Shown: positions 12,801 to 29,248 of the stretch, piece after piece
Layout: every line of letters starts with the position of its first letter
Position numbering within the stretch: position 1 is the first letter of the stretch
Source of the DNA: Holtermannia corniformis
Taxonomy: Eukaryota > Basidiomycota > Tremellomycetes > Holtermanniales
Length of the DNA: 64,000 nucleotides
NCBI GenBank assembly: GCA_001599935.1
Contig: BCIJ01000030.1
Coordinates: 169,419 to 233,418 of the forward strand
Direction of reading: 5' to 3'
Made by a program: the position numbers and the translations under genes
The notes under the pieces: generated by a model
Database searches by the model: none
What the model saw: only the letters and a program-made list of their open reading frames with translations
Told to the model about the DNA's origin: nothing

Positions 12801-13878
12801 AGGCCGATGGCGTCGCCGTTTGCAAACGCATTAAAGCGCGGGGGGACGCGCAAGGCCATGGTCGACGGACCGGCGTCGCCGTAGAAATCCTGATAGCCCG
12901 TGTGGTCGTAGTGGAGATGATGTGGATACGAGTAGTCGTCCTGAGGGAGCACGGGGGATGCGTCGGGCGAGCCATGGCCAGGAGGCAAGACGAATGAAAA
13001 GATGCGCGTGGCGATTTGAATTTGGGATCTGTCAAGGTCAGCCCAGTCTACACAGAGGACGCGACGTACCCCTGCTGGAGTGGGACTCTGCGGCCTTTGA
13101 CGAAAAACTGGCCATCGACCCAGACGCCGTTGCGGCCGTGGACCTCGAGGCAGAATTGACTTGATTCGGCACAGTACCTGCAGAGTCAGACGGTTTCTCG
13201 ACGCCGCATGACTCACTCTATCTTTGCGTGGAAGCGCGAGACGCTCTTGAGAGCGCCGAGGTCGACGTCGACTGGCTCGGCCGGCGGTTTGCTCTTTGGC
13301 GGCGGAGGTGGTGGAGGGCCGTCGAGAATGTCACGGAGGAAAGCTTGGGTGGGTGCGGCGGCTGGTGGGGTATCGGTAGGGGTTGTCAGAGCGGCGACGG
13401 CTGGATGGACCTGCAGTCGTGCCAGAGCATCGTGTGTTTCCACCGGCGGCGTCTGGACCGGCGGCGTAGAGACTGGAGGGAGCGGGCAAGCAAACGCAGC
13501 GAGCGCCTCGAGTGCTTGATCGTTGGCGAGCACATCCGACGCGTGCTGCCGAGCCGAGGGGGTGGCATGCTGTGACACTGCCGGCCCGGGACCCTGCTCT
13601 GCTTGCTCCCCCTCTAGTGGCGGGTTCGTTGGCACACTCGGGACCGTGATGGCTGGCGGGGGAGTGTTGCCGTGCGGGACCTGGCCTGTCAACCGTACCC
13701 TCGACCTGCCCGTTGGACTCACCACGTTCCTCCCGATCGTGACGACGAGGGTGCGCATGTAGTATGCAAAGCCCGTGAGGTCGTCGCCAAACTGCAGCTT
13801 GTAGAACGCGGCGATCGGCTCCGTCTTTGACGAGTCGACGGGGATCTGGGCCATCGAGGGCGGCGGCGGTTGAGCCAT
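9900..13878 (-). CDS. fhl1: FHA-forkhead transcription factor, Fhl1-like
   Basis: Nuclear factor combining an N-terminal FHA phosphopeptide-binding domain with a central forkhead DNA-binding domain; yeast Fhl1 controls ribosomal-protein genes. The FHA domain opens with FYKLQFGDDLTGFAYYMRTL and VTIGRNV. It continues after a Pro-rich insert as DVDLGALKSVSRFHAKIEYC and RNGVWVDGQFFVKGRRVPL, and closes with QIQIATRIFSFVLPPG. Four exons are read, with introns near 13214-13180, 13070-13030 and 11425-11385. The forkhead is split by the last intron: TFATIIHRALLHLPRGRGTL plus AGEWEYFRLNPEAGWQ joins NSIRHNLSLNKAFLKVPRIP and GSVWIIDPEEGPLFEEKQRR. A long Ala/Pro-rich C-terminus ends KKPRVGVA. The length and the FHA variant favour Fhl1 over Fkh1/2. 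The start is taken at 13878 (MAQPPPPSM); in-frame Arg-rich codons upstream are probably leader. Confidence 0.87.
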
Positions 13879-14341
13879 GGTGACCGCTGGCAGTCTCCTG
13901 GACGTCCTAGCGTGCACTGCACGACTGGCAGCGCGTGCTTGTCCTCGGAGACGGTGTTGACAGCGCAAGTGGCCGGTGGGGGGAAGAGGGCCCCGACGGC
14001 GCTGACGGCTACTGGGACGCGCGGCGTTTGACGAGGACCGAGCTGAGAGAGTGCACTGTAGGATTGCACTGTGCGTGTGCTGATCAGATGCTGCGGATCG
14101 CTGTTGTCGCCGTCGCCGTCGCCGCCGCCGTCGCCGCCGAGAGTCCGACCGGAGCAATTTTCCATCCGAGTGCGCCACCCACTTTGGACGGTTGTCTATC
14201 CTTCACCATCGTCCATCGCTCTCCTCGCGCTCTCTCATCGTCTACTCATCGTCTGTAGCATCCACACGCATCGTACAGGACAGAGCAGGAGAGAAACGGG
14301 TCTACCACTCGCGGCGTGCTCGACACCGCCCCGCCGTCGCA
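13879..14341. promoter_or_regulatory. Divergent promoter of FHL1-like and PRP22, with a GCC/GTC trinucleotide tract
   Basis: 463 bp between two divergently transcribed genes. Bases 14101-14142 form an imperfect CGTCGC/CGCCGC trinucleotide tract. Read on the minus strand it would give a poly-arginine leader in frame with the FHL1-like protein. It is more likely an untranslated promoter microsatellite. Confidence 0.5.
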
Positions 14342-18515
<4,174 letters not shown>

Positions 18516-18609
18516 GGTTGGAGAAATGCAGTTGCTGTCGGATCACGTGACCGGTTGAGATTTCTGATCTCCAACATGTCCATGTACTTGTTGCAAGCAA
18601 TCATCACTC

Positions 18610-20091
18610 ATGGCGCCGTCTCAACGCTTCCTCGCGCCTTCGTTGGCTCCTAATTGCCTGCTTGACATTTGCCTGCCAGAGCCTGCAGCTACGCTCGCTT
18701 CGGCGATTGAAGCCCTACCACCTCCCATCGTCCGACACATTGGCGTGCATTGCGCAAGCACCGGCGGTGAACATGAGTCGCTCGGGCTGATCAAGAAGAT
18801 CTGCTGGGCCAATGCAGAGGTGAGTGACCAGATGTGGAGCTCGGCTGATCGCGTAGATGACCCAACTGGCCATTGCCGACACCAACTACCGCATCTCGGT
18901 TGTCGAGAAGCCAGTGTATGTGCAAGGCCAGCCGATCAAACCGATCAGCATTGTCGCTCAGTACGAGGTCAAGCCGGCAAAGGCGTCGGATCTTTGGATC
19001 GCGCTCGAGTTTATGCCAGGGTACGTGTTTGCAAACGGTGTAAAGCATAGCTAACCCGGCAGCCACGGCATCCTCTCCGCACTGTCTTCTGGAGTACTGT
19101 CTCTACACAGTCCGGACCACACTCGCACGCGACGGGTCCCTGCTCCTTTGACAGCCCTGAAAGCGTCACCGACGGATCCCAACACGTTTGCGCTCGCCGG
19201 CAAGGAAGTGGAAGTCTCGCTGTGGGATGTAGAGCGGACGTTTGCAGGCTCAAGTGCAAAGACGGGCGAGAAGCGGAAGAAGGATGCGTTCGAAGAGGGC
19301 GAGATCTGGCGCGCGAAGAATGTGAGTCCGCGGTAGTTTGGACTTTACTGACAATCAGCTGCCGAACAACCATCTGTCGTTGCGGAGACCTGTGCATCAT
19401 CTTTCGTTGTGCTTCCTACCCACTCCACCCGACGCTTCCTATCACTTACTTGCGACTGGCACGCGGGCTGGGACAGTACGACGATATGATACACGACAGC
19501 GCAAGCCTTGCGACGATTGGAAGGTCGCCAAGGAGGGCGGTGTCGGCTGCGTGGTCGCCGGCAAGGACGAGCAGTAAGTCATTGGCTCTGACGCTCCGTT
19601 CTGACGCCAACAGCGAACTGTTCTTCTCCGACCGTTCTTCACAGCTCGGGGCACTCGATCTGCGGACTGGCAAAGTGCTGTATTCCTACGCCAACCTATC
19701 CGCCACGCCTCATTGCCTGGTCAGCTTGCCAGAGTCAAGCAAGGCAGCGAGCGAGCGACCGCGCTTTGGCCTTGCGTCCCTCGCATCCGACGCTACACTA
19801 CGCCTACACTCGACCAACCCACCACCGCTCGATAACCCAAAGCAGAATGTGTCAAAGGGCGTGATCACCAGTCATGCTGGTGGTGTCGGCCTCGGCGACG
19901 TCTTGCACATGGGTGAGGGTGACGCCATTGAACTTGAGATAGTCGGTGCGGAGGTCGCAGATGAGGACGAGGAGGATGAGCAAGTGTGGGAACAAATGGA
20001 GGATGTCGGAGAGGCGAGCAGCGAGGGGTCGGTCGACAGCGACGACAGCGATAGTGACGCTCCGGTCAAAACCAAGAGGGCTAGGAAGTGA
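18610..20091 (+). CDS. nsa1: Ribosome biogenesis protein Nsa1 / WDR74
   Basis: WD40-repeat beta-propeller protein of pre-60S ribosomal particles in the nucleolus. The start MAPSQRFLAPSLAPNCLLD is in frame through a 45-nt intron into MTQLAIADTNYRISVVEKPV. Family landmarks are KEVEVSLWDVERTF, GEIWRAKNLPNNHLSLRRPV (across an intron near 19330-19360), LLATGTRAGTVRRYDTRQRK and LFFSDRSSQLGALDLRTGKV. The fold closes with FGLASLASDATLRLHSTNPP. The C-tail is acidic then basic (DEEDEQVWEQMEDVGE, KTKRARK), a usual nucleolar-protein ending. It is in tandem with PRP22 and convergent with the serine hydrolase downstream. Five introns are likely. Confidence 0.88.
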
Positions 20092-20541
20092 TGGATAGCA
20101 TGTTTGTCGCGTTGGGACTTTTTTAGCTTCTTCATAATTACGAAGTTGGAGTCCGCCTGCAGTCGCTCGATAAAGTCTATCCCGCTTCACTGTCCTGCCG
20201 CCTGGCGGCAATTTGACCTACTACTACGAGGTGACAAGCACACTAGTCAATGCACCGCACCGCGCGCCAGACGATGTGAGGGCTGCCGGAAACTGCATTA
20301 CCCATGTTGCGCTTCTGCTATACATCGGCGAGGGATCCCGGCACGCTCTGGGCCAGTGCGTCGCGCAGACCAAGAAGGTGACACCGATCAGAAGATTGTA
20401 ACGGTCAAGTGCGTGTTTCAGCACGCCGGCAGATGAGGCGTTGAGCTGATGAAAGCACCGGGATTGGAGCAGACCAGTCATCGTCTCTCGATCATATCGA
20501 GGCACCTTTCGATCGCCGCCCAGTATGCATATGCATTTAGA
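20092..20541. other. Convergent intergenic region
   Basis: 450 bp between the 3' ends of NSA1 and the serine hydrolase. It contains short open frames on both strands without recognisable similarity, and a near-palindrome CTTCATAATTACGAAG near 20130. Nothing else is supported. Confidence 0.5.
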
Positions 20542-21976
20542 TCATGCTCTCAGGCCCTCATATAAAGCCTCTTCAAGCCGCGCCTGGACGTCCTGCGATA
20601 CTGGTGAGAAGGGTGCCAGTAGATTCGTGCTGTATACGACCTTTCAAGTAAGCAGAAGCCTCGGCGTGGTGGCGACTCACAGCTATGCCAGACGCAGGGT
20701 CAATCCAGTATTCAGTGTTGGCAGCGCCGAACCAGCCGACGGATCCCGCTGCTGGGATCAGCTTGCGTTCGCCTGCGTTTCGTACTGACCTTTACGTCCG
20801 CGCTTGAGACCGTCTTTGAGATACACGACCATTGCCGTGGACCAATCTAGAGCCCCTGCCGCGTCTTGACCTGGGATCACACGCGCGCCGACCTTTTCAC
20901 CCAACGTGCGCTTGCATTCTTCGTTGAGCGTCCCCTTGAAAAGACCCGCCAGAGACTCGGGAGAGAGGATACAAGGCGCCGTCTTGGCCACTTTGGAGTC
21001 GGGGTGGTACTGATGCGCAAGGAGGTGCTGAAGGATTGTGAGGTATTCCGTCGGGGTGGTATAGATGCCGCCTCCGCCGGCCTGTTGTGTGAGCACGACT
21101 CGAGCTTTACGTTTGTACTTACTGGATATTCGATGTCCTCCGTCTCCCTCGGCAGCGTCAAGCCGAGACACTGATCGGTCAAGACTTCGTACTCCTTGGT
21201 TTCTAGATTATAGAAGCGCAACGGCAGGACCTTGGCTTTCAGCTCCGGAGTCGCGTGCGGGTAGAATGTCGTTGCCTTGAGGCCGAGCGGCTTGCAAACA
21301 GCCTCTTGCAGATATTCCTCATACGGGCGGCCGGTCAGCCGTGCGATGAAGATGGCCAGCCACCTGGATCGTTAGTTGCGCCAACTTATCGTTGCCAACT
21401 GACTCTGCCGCGTTGCCATACTCCCATTCAACTCCGACATCACGCACAGCCGGGACAGGGAGTAGATTGTCCAGTTTGCAGCTGTTGGTGAACCCAGTCG
21501 CCGTGCCGGTCGCCTTCTTCCACCCCTGCACCGTGTCGCCGAACTCGGCACCCAATCCGCACGTCTGGTTCAGCATGCTCAGCACCGTGATACGGTTCTT
21601 GCGCTCGGAGTAGGTCAAATCCGCAAGGTTTGACAAGTAGGGCTGCCCCAGTTCCGGAAGATATTCGGTCACGTCCGTGTCCAGCGACAAGCGTCCCGCA
21701 TCGATGAGCGTCAACACCGCGAGCTACGGGATTAGCCGAGTTTACAGTCCGACGACTCACACTGGTGATTAGCTTTGTCGTGCTGTAGAAGGCATAGACC
21801 GTTTTCTCGGTCGGCGCAGGACTGCGCTTGTCCAAAATGTCGACATGGCCCTCGCGACCGGCATACAGCACGCCATCAGCTGAACCGACGACAAAGGCTG
21901 GTGCTGGCAGGGATTCGCCAGCTTCTTTCAAGATCGCAGTCAGCTTTGCTTGGGCTTCCGGAGTGACAGACGGCAT
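20542..21976 (-). CDS. Beta-lactamase-fold serine hydrolase (class C / EstB / LovD-like)
   Basis: Serine esterase or transesterase of the beta-lactamase superfamily. The Ser-x-x-Lys pair is visible in YAFYSTTKLIT. The Tyr-x-Asn motif is WEYGNAAE, and the third region reads SVGWFGAANTEYWIDP. The length (about 390 residues after splicing) fits fungal LovD-type acyltransferases and EstB esterases. Exons join canonically through introns near 21730-21765, 21365-21400, 21080-21125, 20750-20790 and 20645-20690. The start at 21976 (MPSVTPEAQAK) is preferred because a TATAAA lies 32-37 nt upstream, whereas the next in-frame ATG at 22021 is upstream of that element. The C-terminus is LEEALYEGLRA. It stands at the edge of a transporter and NRPS-like block, which hints at acyl transfer or ester cleavage on a small metabolite. 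No signal peptide is seen. Confidence 0.85.
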
Positions 21977-22662
21977 GGTGGGGCTCTCGCCTCGGCCTCT
22001 TCGAGGCTTTATACCAGCCATGGACCTTCGGGACCGTCGGCAAGCTGTGAACTTCCGAGGATTCGCCGATACCCATTTCAGCCGATACTGTGATGCGCGC
22101 CTTCCCCTCTGAAGTGTCTACTTAGACGCAACATAGTTGCACTGGTAGTCATGCCAGTCATGGATTCGGTCGATTGGCGTGCCTGACAACAATGATCAGC
22201 GCTCCAGGAACTGCCGCATCTTTCGGACGAGTGATTTGTGCTTTCGGACGAGCGACTTTTGCGGTCTCACAAGAGGCCATTCTTGCTGCAACTGGCTTCC
22301 TTGCGATCGCAACGTGTACCCATCTGTCCCCTTGCAGCCTTTGACGTCGTGCACGGTGATGCGTTTGGCGCTATCGGCCGACCGGCACAGCTCACCACGC
22401 GGGTTGCTGCGCAAGGATGTCTGCCCCTGGATGCGCTCTGACCTTATCGTGGCGTTGCCTTGACGCTCGCTAAGCCAGGTGTAAATACAGCCATCCCTGC
22501 GCCTGCCGACGCTTGGACGCTCACGCATTCTCTCGGCCTCGGGCTTCGGTCACTTTTTAGGGTTTGAGCCTCGGTCCCGAGCCCAAGGGCCGTTAAGCTT
22601 GCAGCTCGCTATATATATCGGCGATCTGACAAGTCTCAAAACACTCGACCACGTCTTCAAGG
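21977..22662. promoter_or_regulatory. Divergent promoter between serine hydrolase and DHA2 transporter
   Basis: 686 bp. The minus-strand TATAAA at 22008-22013 lies 32-37 nt before the hydrolase start and sits inside CTGGTATAAAG. The plus-strand TATATATAT at 22610-22618 lies about 45 nt before the transporter start. A 21-nt direct repeat occupies 22220-22261. Confidence 0.6.
22220..22261. repeat. Two tandem copies of a 21-nt repeat
   Basis: Units 22220-22240 and 22241-22261, each starting CTTTCGGACGAG and differing at about three positions. They lie in the divergent promoter and could be duplicated regulator-binding sites. Confidence 0.6.
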
Positions 22663-25226
22663 ATGGCAGCATCGACAGATTCGCACTCTGTGCACTCGCA
22701 GGACAAGTCGCGCGTCACGGCTTCGGTGGGTAGAAGCAACTGAGGGGAAAGGGGGTGTTGACTGAAGATCTCAGCCGTCCCCTACCATTGTCAACCCCAT
22801 CACGGCCAATCCCGCTAGTACGGTTCTGGCTCCAGATGGCGCCAAGGTTGCTACAGAGAAGGCCAAGCGGGTGGAGGAGAAGCCCGCGGTGGAATTGTCA
22901 AAATTCCAATTCGTATCGGTACGTCGATCGGCGAAATTGAAGTCGACTGACAAGCCATATAGCTTTTCGCAGCTCTGATGCTCAGCGTCTTTCTCTACGC
23001 TCTCGATCAGCTCATCCTGGCCACGGCAATTCCCAAGATCATCAGCCAGTTCAACGCCCTGAATGAAGTTGCCTGGATAACAAATGGATTCTTCATCACG
23101 CTAGGCGGCTTTACGTTGGCGTTTGCCCAGTACCTCGATCTCTTCGCGTCCAAATGGGTGAGGTTGTACGTGCGTGGTCCGATCATCACTGACAACGTCA
23201 AGGTCATCCTCTTCGCTATCTTCATCTTCGAGGCTGGTTCGGCCGTGTGCGGTGCTAGCCCTACCGTGGAAGTTTTGATATTAGGTACGTTAGAGAACCG
23301 AGCACACTCAACTGGGCGATTGACACTGCGACAAGGTCGTGCTATTGCGGGAGTTGGCGCTGCCGGTATCTTCACCAGCGCATTCCAGATCATTTCAGAG
23401 ATCACTACCTTGCAAGAGCGCTCCAAATTGATGGGAGCGTTTGGCATGACATTTGGCGTAGCAAGCGGTATGTGGAGTGGTCGTGGTGCAAGTATCCTCT
23501 GACAAGCCTGCAGTATTGGGTCCTTTGGTTGGCGGCGCACTTACGGACAAGGCTACGTGGCGTTGGTGGTCAGTTGCATTTCTCGCATGATACCCAGTAT
23601 TGACAGGCTCGCAGTTTCTACATGTTGGTTGTGGATGGCATTGTCTGAGCTGTCGCTGATATAGCTCTAGCAACCTTCCGATTGGTGGCTTGGCAGCTGC
23701 GGCTATCTTATTGTAAGTTGCGCCTTGACGCACTGAGCGAACTGAGTTGTATGCAGCGCGCACCAAGCACGACCACCCATGGGTGCCGCTGCGAACGAAG
23801 ACACACGGCCATTCTGGCTCAAGATAGTCCAGCTCGATTGGATCGCAACGGGCATCCTGATCGCGCTCACCACGTGCATCTGTCTCGCCTTCCAATACGG
23901 TGGCGTGGTGTACCCCTGGGGTAGCGCTCGTGTCGTCGTCCTTCTCGTCATGATACCAGTGTGCATGGCGCTGCTTATCGGTTGGACCTGGTGGCTCGGT
24001 CCCAAGCGCGCTATGGTACCCCTGGCTCTTCTTGGACGCAGAGGCATCGTTGCGCCGATTGTTGTTTCAGTTGTGAGTCGGACATCTCTGTGTGAGCCCA
24101 GCTGATGCAAGCTTAGTTCGGCTGGATGACTTTCATGGTCCTGATCCAGTGGATCTCAATCGATTACCAAGCTGTCTCCGGCACCTCTGCGACCCGCGCA
24201 GGCGTCAACCTCCTGCCCATGATCATTGTACAGGTCGTGGGATTCGCAGCCGTGAGTCTTTCGACCGCACAAGTCTTTGCTGATGCTGGTGCCAGGGAGG
24301 GGCTATAGTTGGTCGCATTGGTCGCTACAAGTACGTCATTGTCGCGGGTCCTGCATTGGCTGCTCTTGGCGCGTAAGTTCCGCGGAATCGACGTGATTGT
24401 TTGCTGATGTGCACAGTGGTCTTTTCTATCACACGGATTTCCGGACACAAGTACCTATGGCAATGGGCGTCGGTGTTTTTGTTGGTCTCGGCGTAGCCGC
24501 GTATCTCCGTCAGTCGACGCACAACATGTGTTGACGATCATGCTGACGTAGCACAGAGAACGTCGGTAGTCATCTAGCACATACTTCACGGCTGACCTCG
24601 TCGCAATAGACGATCCTCGCCCTTCAAGTAGAGTTGCGTACTACTCCACGTATGATCGCCAAAGGCACAGGCATCATGAACGCATGTGGTTTCACTGGTC
24701 GTGTCTTTGCTCGTGAGGTTGCACGAAAGGACAATTGTTTCCTGCTTATGCTTTGCAGTGGCTGCCTCGGCCTCAATTGTCAACAACAAACTTCCCCACG
24801 AGCTTGCTAAACATGCTCCGGGTCTCGCTCCTGACCTCGTCGCCATCGTTCGCGATCAGACGACTGCCATCCGAACGCTTGTTCCAGAGGGTGCGCTTCG
24901 AGACGGTGTGATCCAGGCGTGAGTGGTAGATGCGGTACGCTATCATCGACTGACCGGTTACAGCTACCAAGAGGCCATTCGGCCAGCGTATCTCTTTGCA
25001 GTCGTCGCCGGTCAGTGCATCCAAAATCATGATCGTGCACTGAATCGGCTCACCAGCTCTCTTGGGATTCTTCGCTGCGTTCTTCGTCAAGAATGGCTCG
25101 CTCAAGCCTCCCAGAGTGACGCAAGACGTTGAAGCACAGCCAGCATCAGCCTTTCCTTTGGAAGATCAGTCTGAAGCTGACAAGCGCAGCCAGAAGGAAG
25201 GACGGGGTGGCGCGCAAGAGGTGTAG
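22663..25226 (+). CDS. MFS transporter, DHA2 (14-TMS drug:H+ antiporter) family
   Basis: Proton-driven exporter of toxins or small metabolites at the plasma membrane. A hydrophilic head (MAASTDSHSVHSQDKS) precedes TM1 (FVSLFAALMLSVFLYALDQ). Family signatures are LDQLILATAIPKIISQF, then WITNGFFITLGGF, GRAIAGVGAAGIFTSAFQI (motif C region) and GPLVGGALTDKATWRWCFY followed by NLPIGG, the 14-TMS fingerprint. The second half includes IQLDW-like VQLDWIATGILIALTTCICL, SGAIVGRIGRYK and a hydrophilic tail ending GRGGAQEV. About ten short introns are needed. One donor is GTTGGT, splitting the Ile of INLPIGG. The frame appears intact. Its neighbours suggest a role in exporting a metabolite made by the NRPS-like enzyme at 29.9-33.6 kb, but no substrate can be assigned. 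Confidence 0.9.
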
Positions 25227-26758
25227 TTAATGACGATAGCGGTGAACAATTTTGGACTGGTCTATAAATAGTGTAGTTATTCCATCTATCTTGCGCAAAA
25301 GACACCGGCCGTCGGCTATCCGTTGTGTTTCCGTTTGCAGCCGAACCTGTACAGCGTCAACAAATTCACATTGTCGCTCGTGATGACAGATGCTCGACGA
25401 ATACCTTCATTTGAGTTGCCTCGGCCCTTCATAGGTAACACCGGCGTTGACGGTAAATCCTTAGCGACACGAATTGGTACAAGTAATATATTCCTTGAGT
25501 CCTCTACACCAAGTACAGACTGACGTATGGCGAAGGGCGACCACGGTCTAGGGTACTAGAGGTTGGTCATCACGTCAGTGCTTCTTATACTGACCCGAGC
25601 GTTGCGGGTCTTAGATCACGATGGACGCTACATTGAGTGCGGCAGGCAGGTCTGATCTGCCTGACACAGCGATGCAACCATCCGATTCAAGTCCATCTCC
25701 AGGGCCGCCACGACTCGAGCATTGCGTCCGTCTGCGAATGCGCGGCGCATCTAACCGTTGCCCCTCACTGCGCTAGTCTGCCAGCAACTCATGTATTGCA
25801 TCCTTATGGCCACTGCCTCGACGAGCGAGTGGCCAGGACACTCATTGGTGGAATAGGCCCGAGCAAGGGTCTGCACGGACGCACGTGAATCGCGGGACTG
25901 CCATGCGGGCAGCTGGGCGCAGTACTGCGAGCGCAGCGCGTTGCGTATAATGTAAAGAAGGACAGGCAGTACTTGGGGACGGACAGTCGACCATCAACCA
26001 GCAGCTGCGGTCCAGTCTGTGACCGCTGAGCACTGCGTAGTCCGCATTCACCAACGACATGAACACGCACTTACTTAAGATCAACCGATACACCGCCCAC
26101 GGCAAGTGTGAGCACCTCATATCCACAGTCTATGAGTTCCGCTGAAGCGATAACATCCCCCAACAACCGGCATGCACGTTGACGCTATGCGACATGGAAT
26201 CGTGGCTGCCATAGATACGAAACCGTAAGGCACATGTGCGACACCTCATCGACACGTAGGCTTGGATTGGTGATACATATACATCGCTGCCGCGCAGCGG
26301 CAGTCTTCACTCTACAATAGCGCCGTATCGCCGCTGCTGACCCCTTGGTGCTCGATCTCGTTCGACAAGACCGAACCTGCCTGTCGTGTTGAAACTAACG
26401 CCTGGCAACAGCGGTCTCCAGCCGTGAACGTTCGCGTCGGCGTGAGGAGGACTTTTGACGTGTTTGTGTGATTGGCACACGTGCCTGGGTGGTTTGACGT
26501 ATACAGGTCCTGAGTTGTAGGATGAGACGCTTGGCGATGCATGAGCGTCAAATCACCATGACTGTTTAAGGAAGCAGTCCGCGGTATAAGTCTCATTCGA
26601 CGCCCATACGCGCGGTCGAGATCATGATATGTCCAAAAAGCCAAAGGGCCGCGATAAAGCATCCATACACAAGGCGCGCTTCGCATTTGCGTCCCACCAG
26701 AATACAAGAATCAATCCAACCGCAGCTACCCGCCAATCAGCTTGCTTTGCGTCGCTCA
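25227..26758. other. Gene-poor gap of 1.5 kb
   Basis: Between convergent transporter genes. Several short open frames (for example 26312-26707 minus) lack similarity, codon pattern or splice sense. A perfect small hairpin CTGCCGC-GCA-GCGGCAG is at 26285-26301. No RNA gene or mobile element is recognised. Confidence 0.5.
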
Positions 26759-29248
26759 TCACGCAATGTAACGGAAGCGCAGGTTGTGCTTGTCCCCAAT
26801 ATCGTCGTACACGCGGATGCTCGGGTCCGCCGCCTGGTTACCCTCTGCAAACATCTTGTCGCGCTTCTTGTTGCGCGATACGAAGATGACGCGTAAAGCA
26901 AGAATGACGAGGATCTGCAAGACGTGAGCAAACGTAGACAACGAAACGACCCACCTCCACGCCTCGACTGCACATGCAGCCGATGATACCTGTTGAGTAG
27001 CCAGGCGCCTCGCTGTCGATGAACAGGCTATTTGATTGGTATTAGAGCCTGTCATGATGTCTGTAGGGTGACAACTCACAAAGGACCAATCTGAAATCAG
27101 TCAACATGGGCCATCTGCCGTCAACCAGAGCGCAACTCACAATGTTGCCAACAGCGACGCCTAGAAAGATGGCAGCCGACGCCAGCGCCTTCTTGGACGT
27201 CCCTCCAACATTACCGGACACGAGCGAGAGAGCGAGGACGAACACGGCGTTACTGGACCCGGTGAGGTAGTAGCCGATCAAGCGCGGCGCGATGCCCTTT
27301 GTCCAGCGAAGCATGGCAAAGCCGATGACTGTCAAGACAGTGACGCTAGCCATGAGGAGAGTCTAGCGATCGTTAATCAAGGGACAACGAGTTCATAGGC
27401 TTCGTCGACTCACTCTGACGTTCAGATGGTGCGTCTTGTGATTGATGTAGATCGATAGAAGGATCACTGGTTGGTTCGTCATCAGTAACAGTGACGCCCA
27501 GTCGAGCCGCACTGACTGATCATGATGAACGTGCCGTAAGGAATCTGCAACAAGGTTGTGTTCAAGCTGTTGAACCCGAAACCTTTAACCACTACAAGGC
27601 ATTAGCTGCGGTTTTCTTTGTATTGGGGGATCACTCCCCGATCGTGCCAAAATTACTAGTGCCCCCTGCGCGTTCCGTTAGTCCTGAGGAACGTCTTTGA
27701 GTCTATACTTTCCATTTGGCAGATTAGCTGAGCACCTGGTCAAATGTTAGCGAAACTGCCGCTCTGAGTGCTGCCAACTGACCCAAGCAGGAAGAGCAAC
27801 GGTGTCACAGGATCCAGTAGTGCCTCGCGGACTTGATTCCACTTGAGCTTGCGCTTATCGACGCCCCCGCCGTCGTTGCGCTTGCGGCTGACACAAACCA
27901 CCGCTTCGCGACGTGTGAGCCATCGAGTGCTGTACGGCGCGTCCGGGATGAAGATAAGCATAAAGATTGACCAGGAGAAGCACAGAGCGCCAACAATGAG
28001 GAACTCGTATCGCCAGGAGGCCAGGTGGGTCGATGGGATGTTGCCAATTGCGTAGCTGTGACTGTCAGCTAAGTGCCACTTTCGAGGGTTGATGGACCCT
28101 AGCAATCCACCGAGTGCGATGCCTCCGCCGTTGGCGCAGTACCAGAAGCCGATAACGGTCGGCTGCTGTTTACGAGCTGCAAGAGTCAGCTGAGCACCCT
28201 GAAAGATGTTGACGCACTGTACCATGTGCTAGTTAGCAACACAAAGCATGGGTCGGCTGCCGCCTCGCTGTGACATATCAGCGCTTGCAAAAAGTTATTC
28301 TGAATTTACTCACAATGCTCCACTGAGGACTCGAAGCACAGCCATGTCGACAAAGTTCTTTGACGCCGCTTGCGCCATGAGAAAGATGCCCCAGAGAGCA
28401 ATGTTCACCGCCTGGGCTGATCAGTCTCGACTTTGTGAGTGCTAACGGCCACTTACGAGGTATTTCGCCAGCGGAAATTGCATCATGAGCGCGTTGGTTG
28501 CAACTAGATGCAGGTTTAGAGAACAGCCGTGACAGCTACGCATTCACGAACCCGCCCAAGCAACCCAGCTGCGTCAAGTGTAAGCGATGTCATCTGATCA
28601 TACAGGCAACTAACCCAAAGTAAAACAAGCTACGGACGACAGTTAATAATGTCGATCAACGCCTTGCATACCACGAACCTAGAAAGCCAAGACTACAAGG
28701 TGTATCAGCTTGATCGAAAGGAGGCGCTGATGACCTACGTATTGACTACCACTGAGATGCAAGTCGCCCTTGATACCGTAGATCTACGACTGGTCAGCTC
28801 CTTCTTCGACTGCGCTTCGCAAAGTTTACGCACGGCAGCGTAGGATAGAGTTGTTTTGTCCTGATCCACTTAGCGAACTCTCGTCGCGACACTTCTTACT
28901 TACAATGTAGTAGAACGCATAGCACACACACAATGCCGGGATGATCAATCGGTTGAGCTTCTTCTCGACCTTCTTGACCTCGACAGGGTCAAGCTCTTCC
29001 TCGTTCAGTTCTGCCACTTCGCGCATGAACTCGACCGACGGGTTGCGCTTCAACATGCGGCGCCAGCCCGTGCGCGGCTTGTCGTCGCCATCTGCCGTGT
29101 ACTCGGCCGCAGCATTGGGACGTTCGTCGTTGATCGACTCGACGTGGTCAATGTGCTCAAACTCGCCCTTTTCGTCATTCTTCTCCAGCGCCGAGATGTC
29201 GACAAACGCCGGGACTTCGTTGTTGCGGATGGTAGTGGGCGACGGCAT
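26759..29248 (-). CDS. MFS anion:cation symporter, allantoate-permease (DAL5-like) family
   Basis: Plasma-membrane importer of organic anions such as allantoate, nicotinate or related carboxylates (ACS family, 12 TMS). The start MPSPTTIRNNEVPAFVDISA leads to RLIIPALCVCYAFYYIDKTT and LSYAAIYGIKGDLHLSGSQY across short introns. Further segments are SWLSSLFYFG, ATNALMMQFPLAKYL, TWYTRKQQPTVIGFWYCANG, STHLASWRYEFLIVGALCFS and NSLNTTLLQIPYGTFIMI. The C-terminus is DDIGDKHNLRFRYIA, as in other family members. Around 27.6-27.75 kb the exons shrink to about 23 and 27 nt, and splicing is hard to satisfy with GT donors while keeping the conserved N-F-G-T-I-V-V-K-G-F-G-F stretch. The gene may use an odd splice site or carry damage there. 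A TATAAA in CTGGTATAAAG lies 42-47 nt upstream, identical in context to the serine hydrolase promoter. Confidence 0.87.

Noticed and set aside
26312..26707. 131-codon minus-strand frame in the 25.2-26.8 kb gap
   Set aside because: No family resemblance, no splice partners, ordinary chance length.
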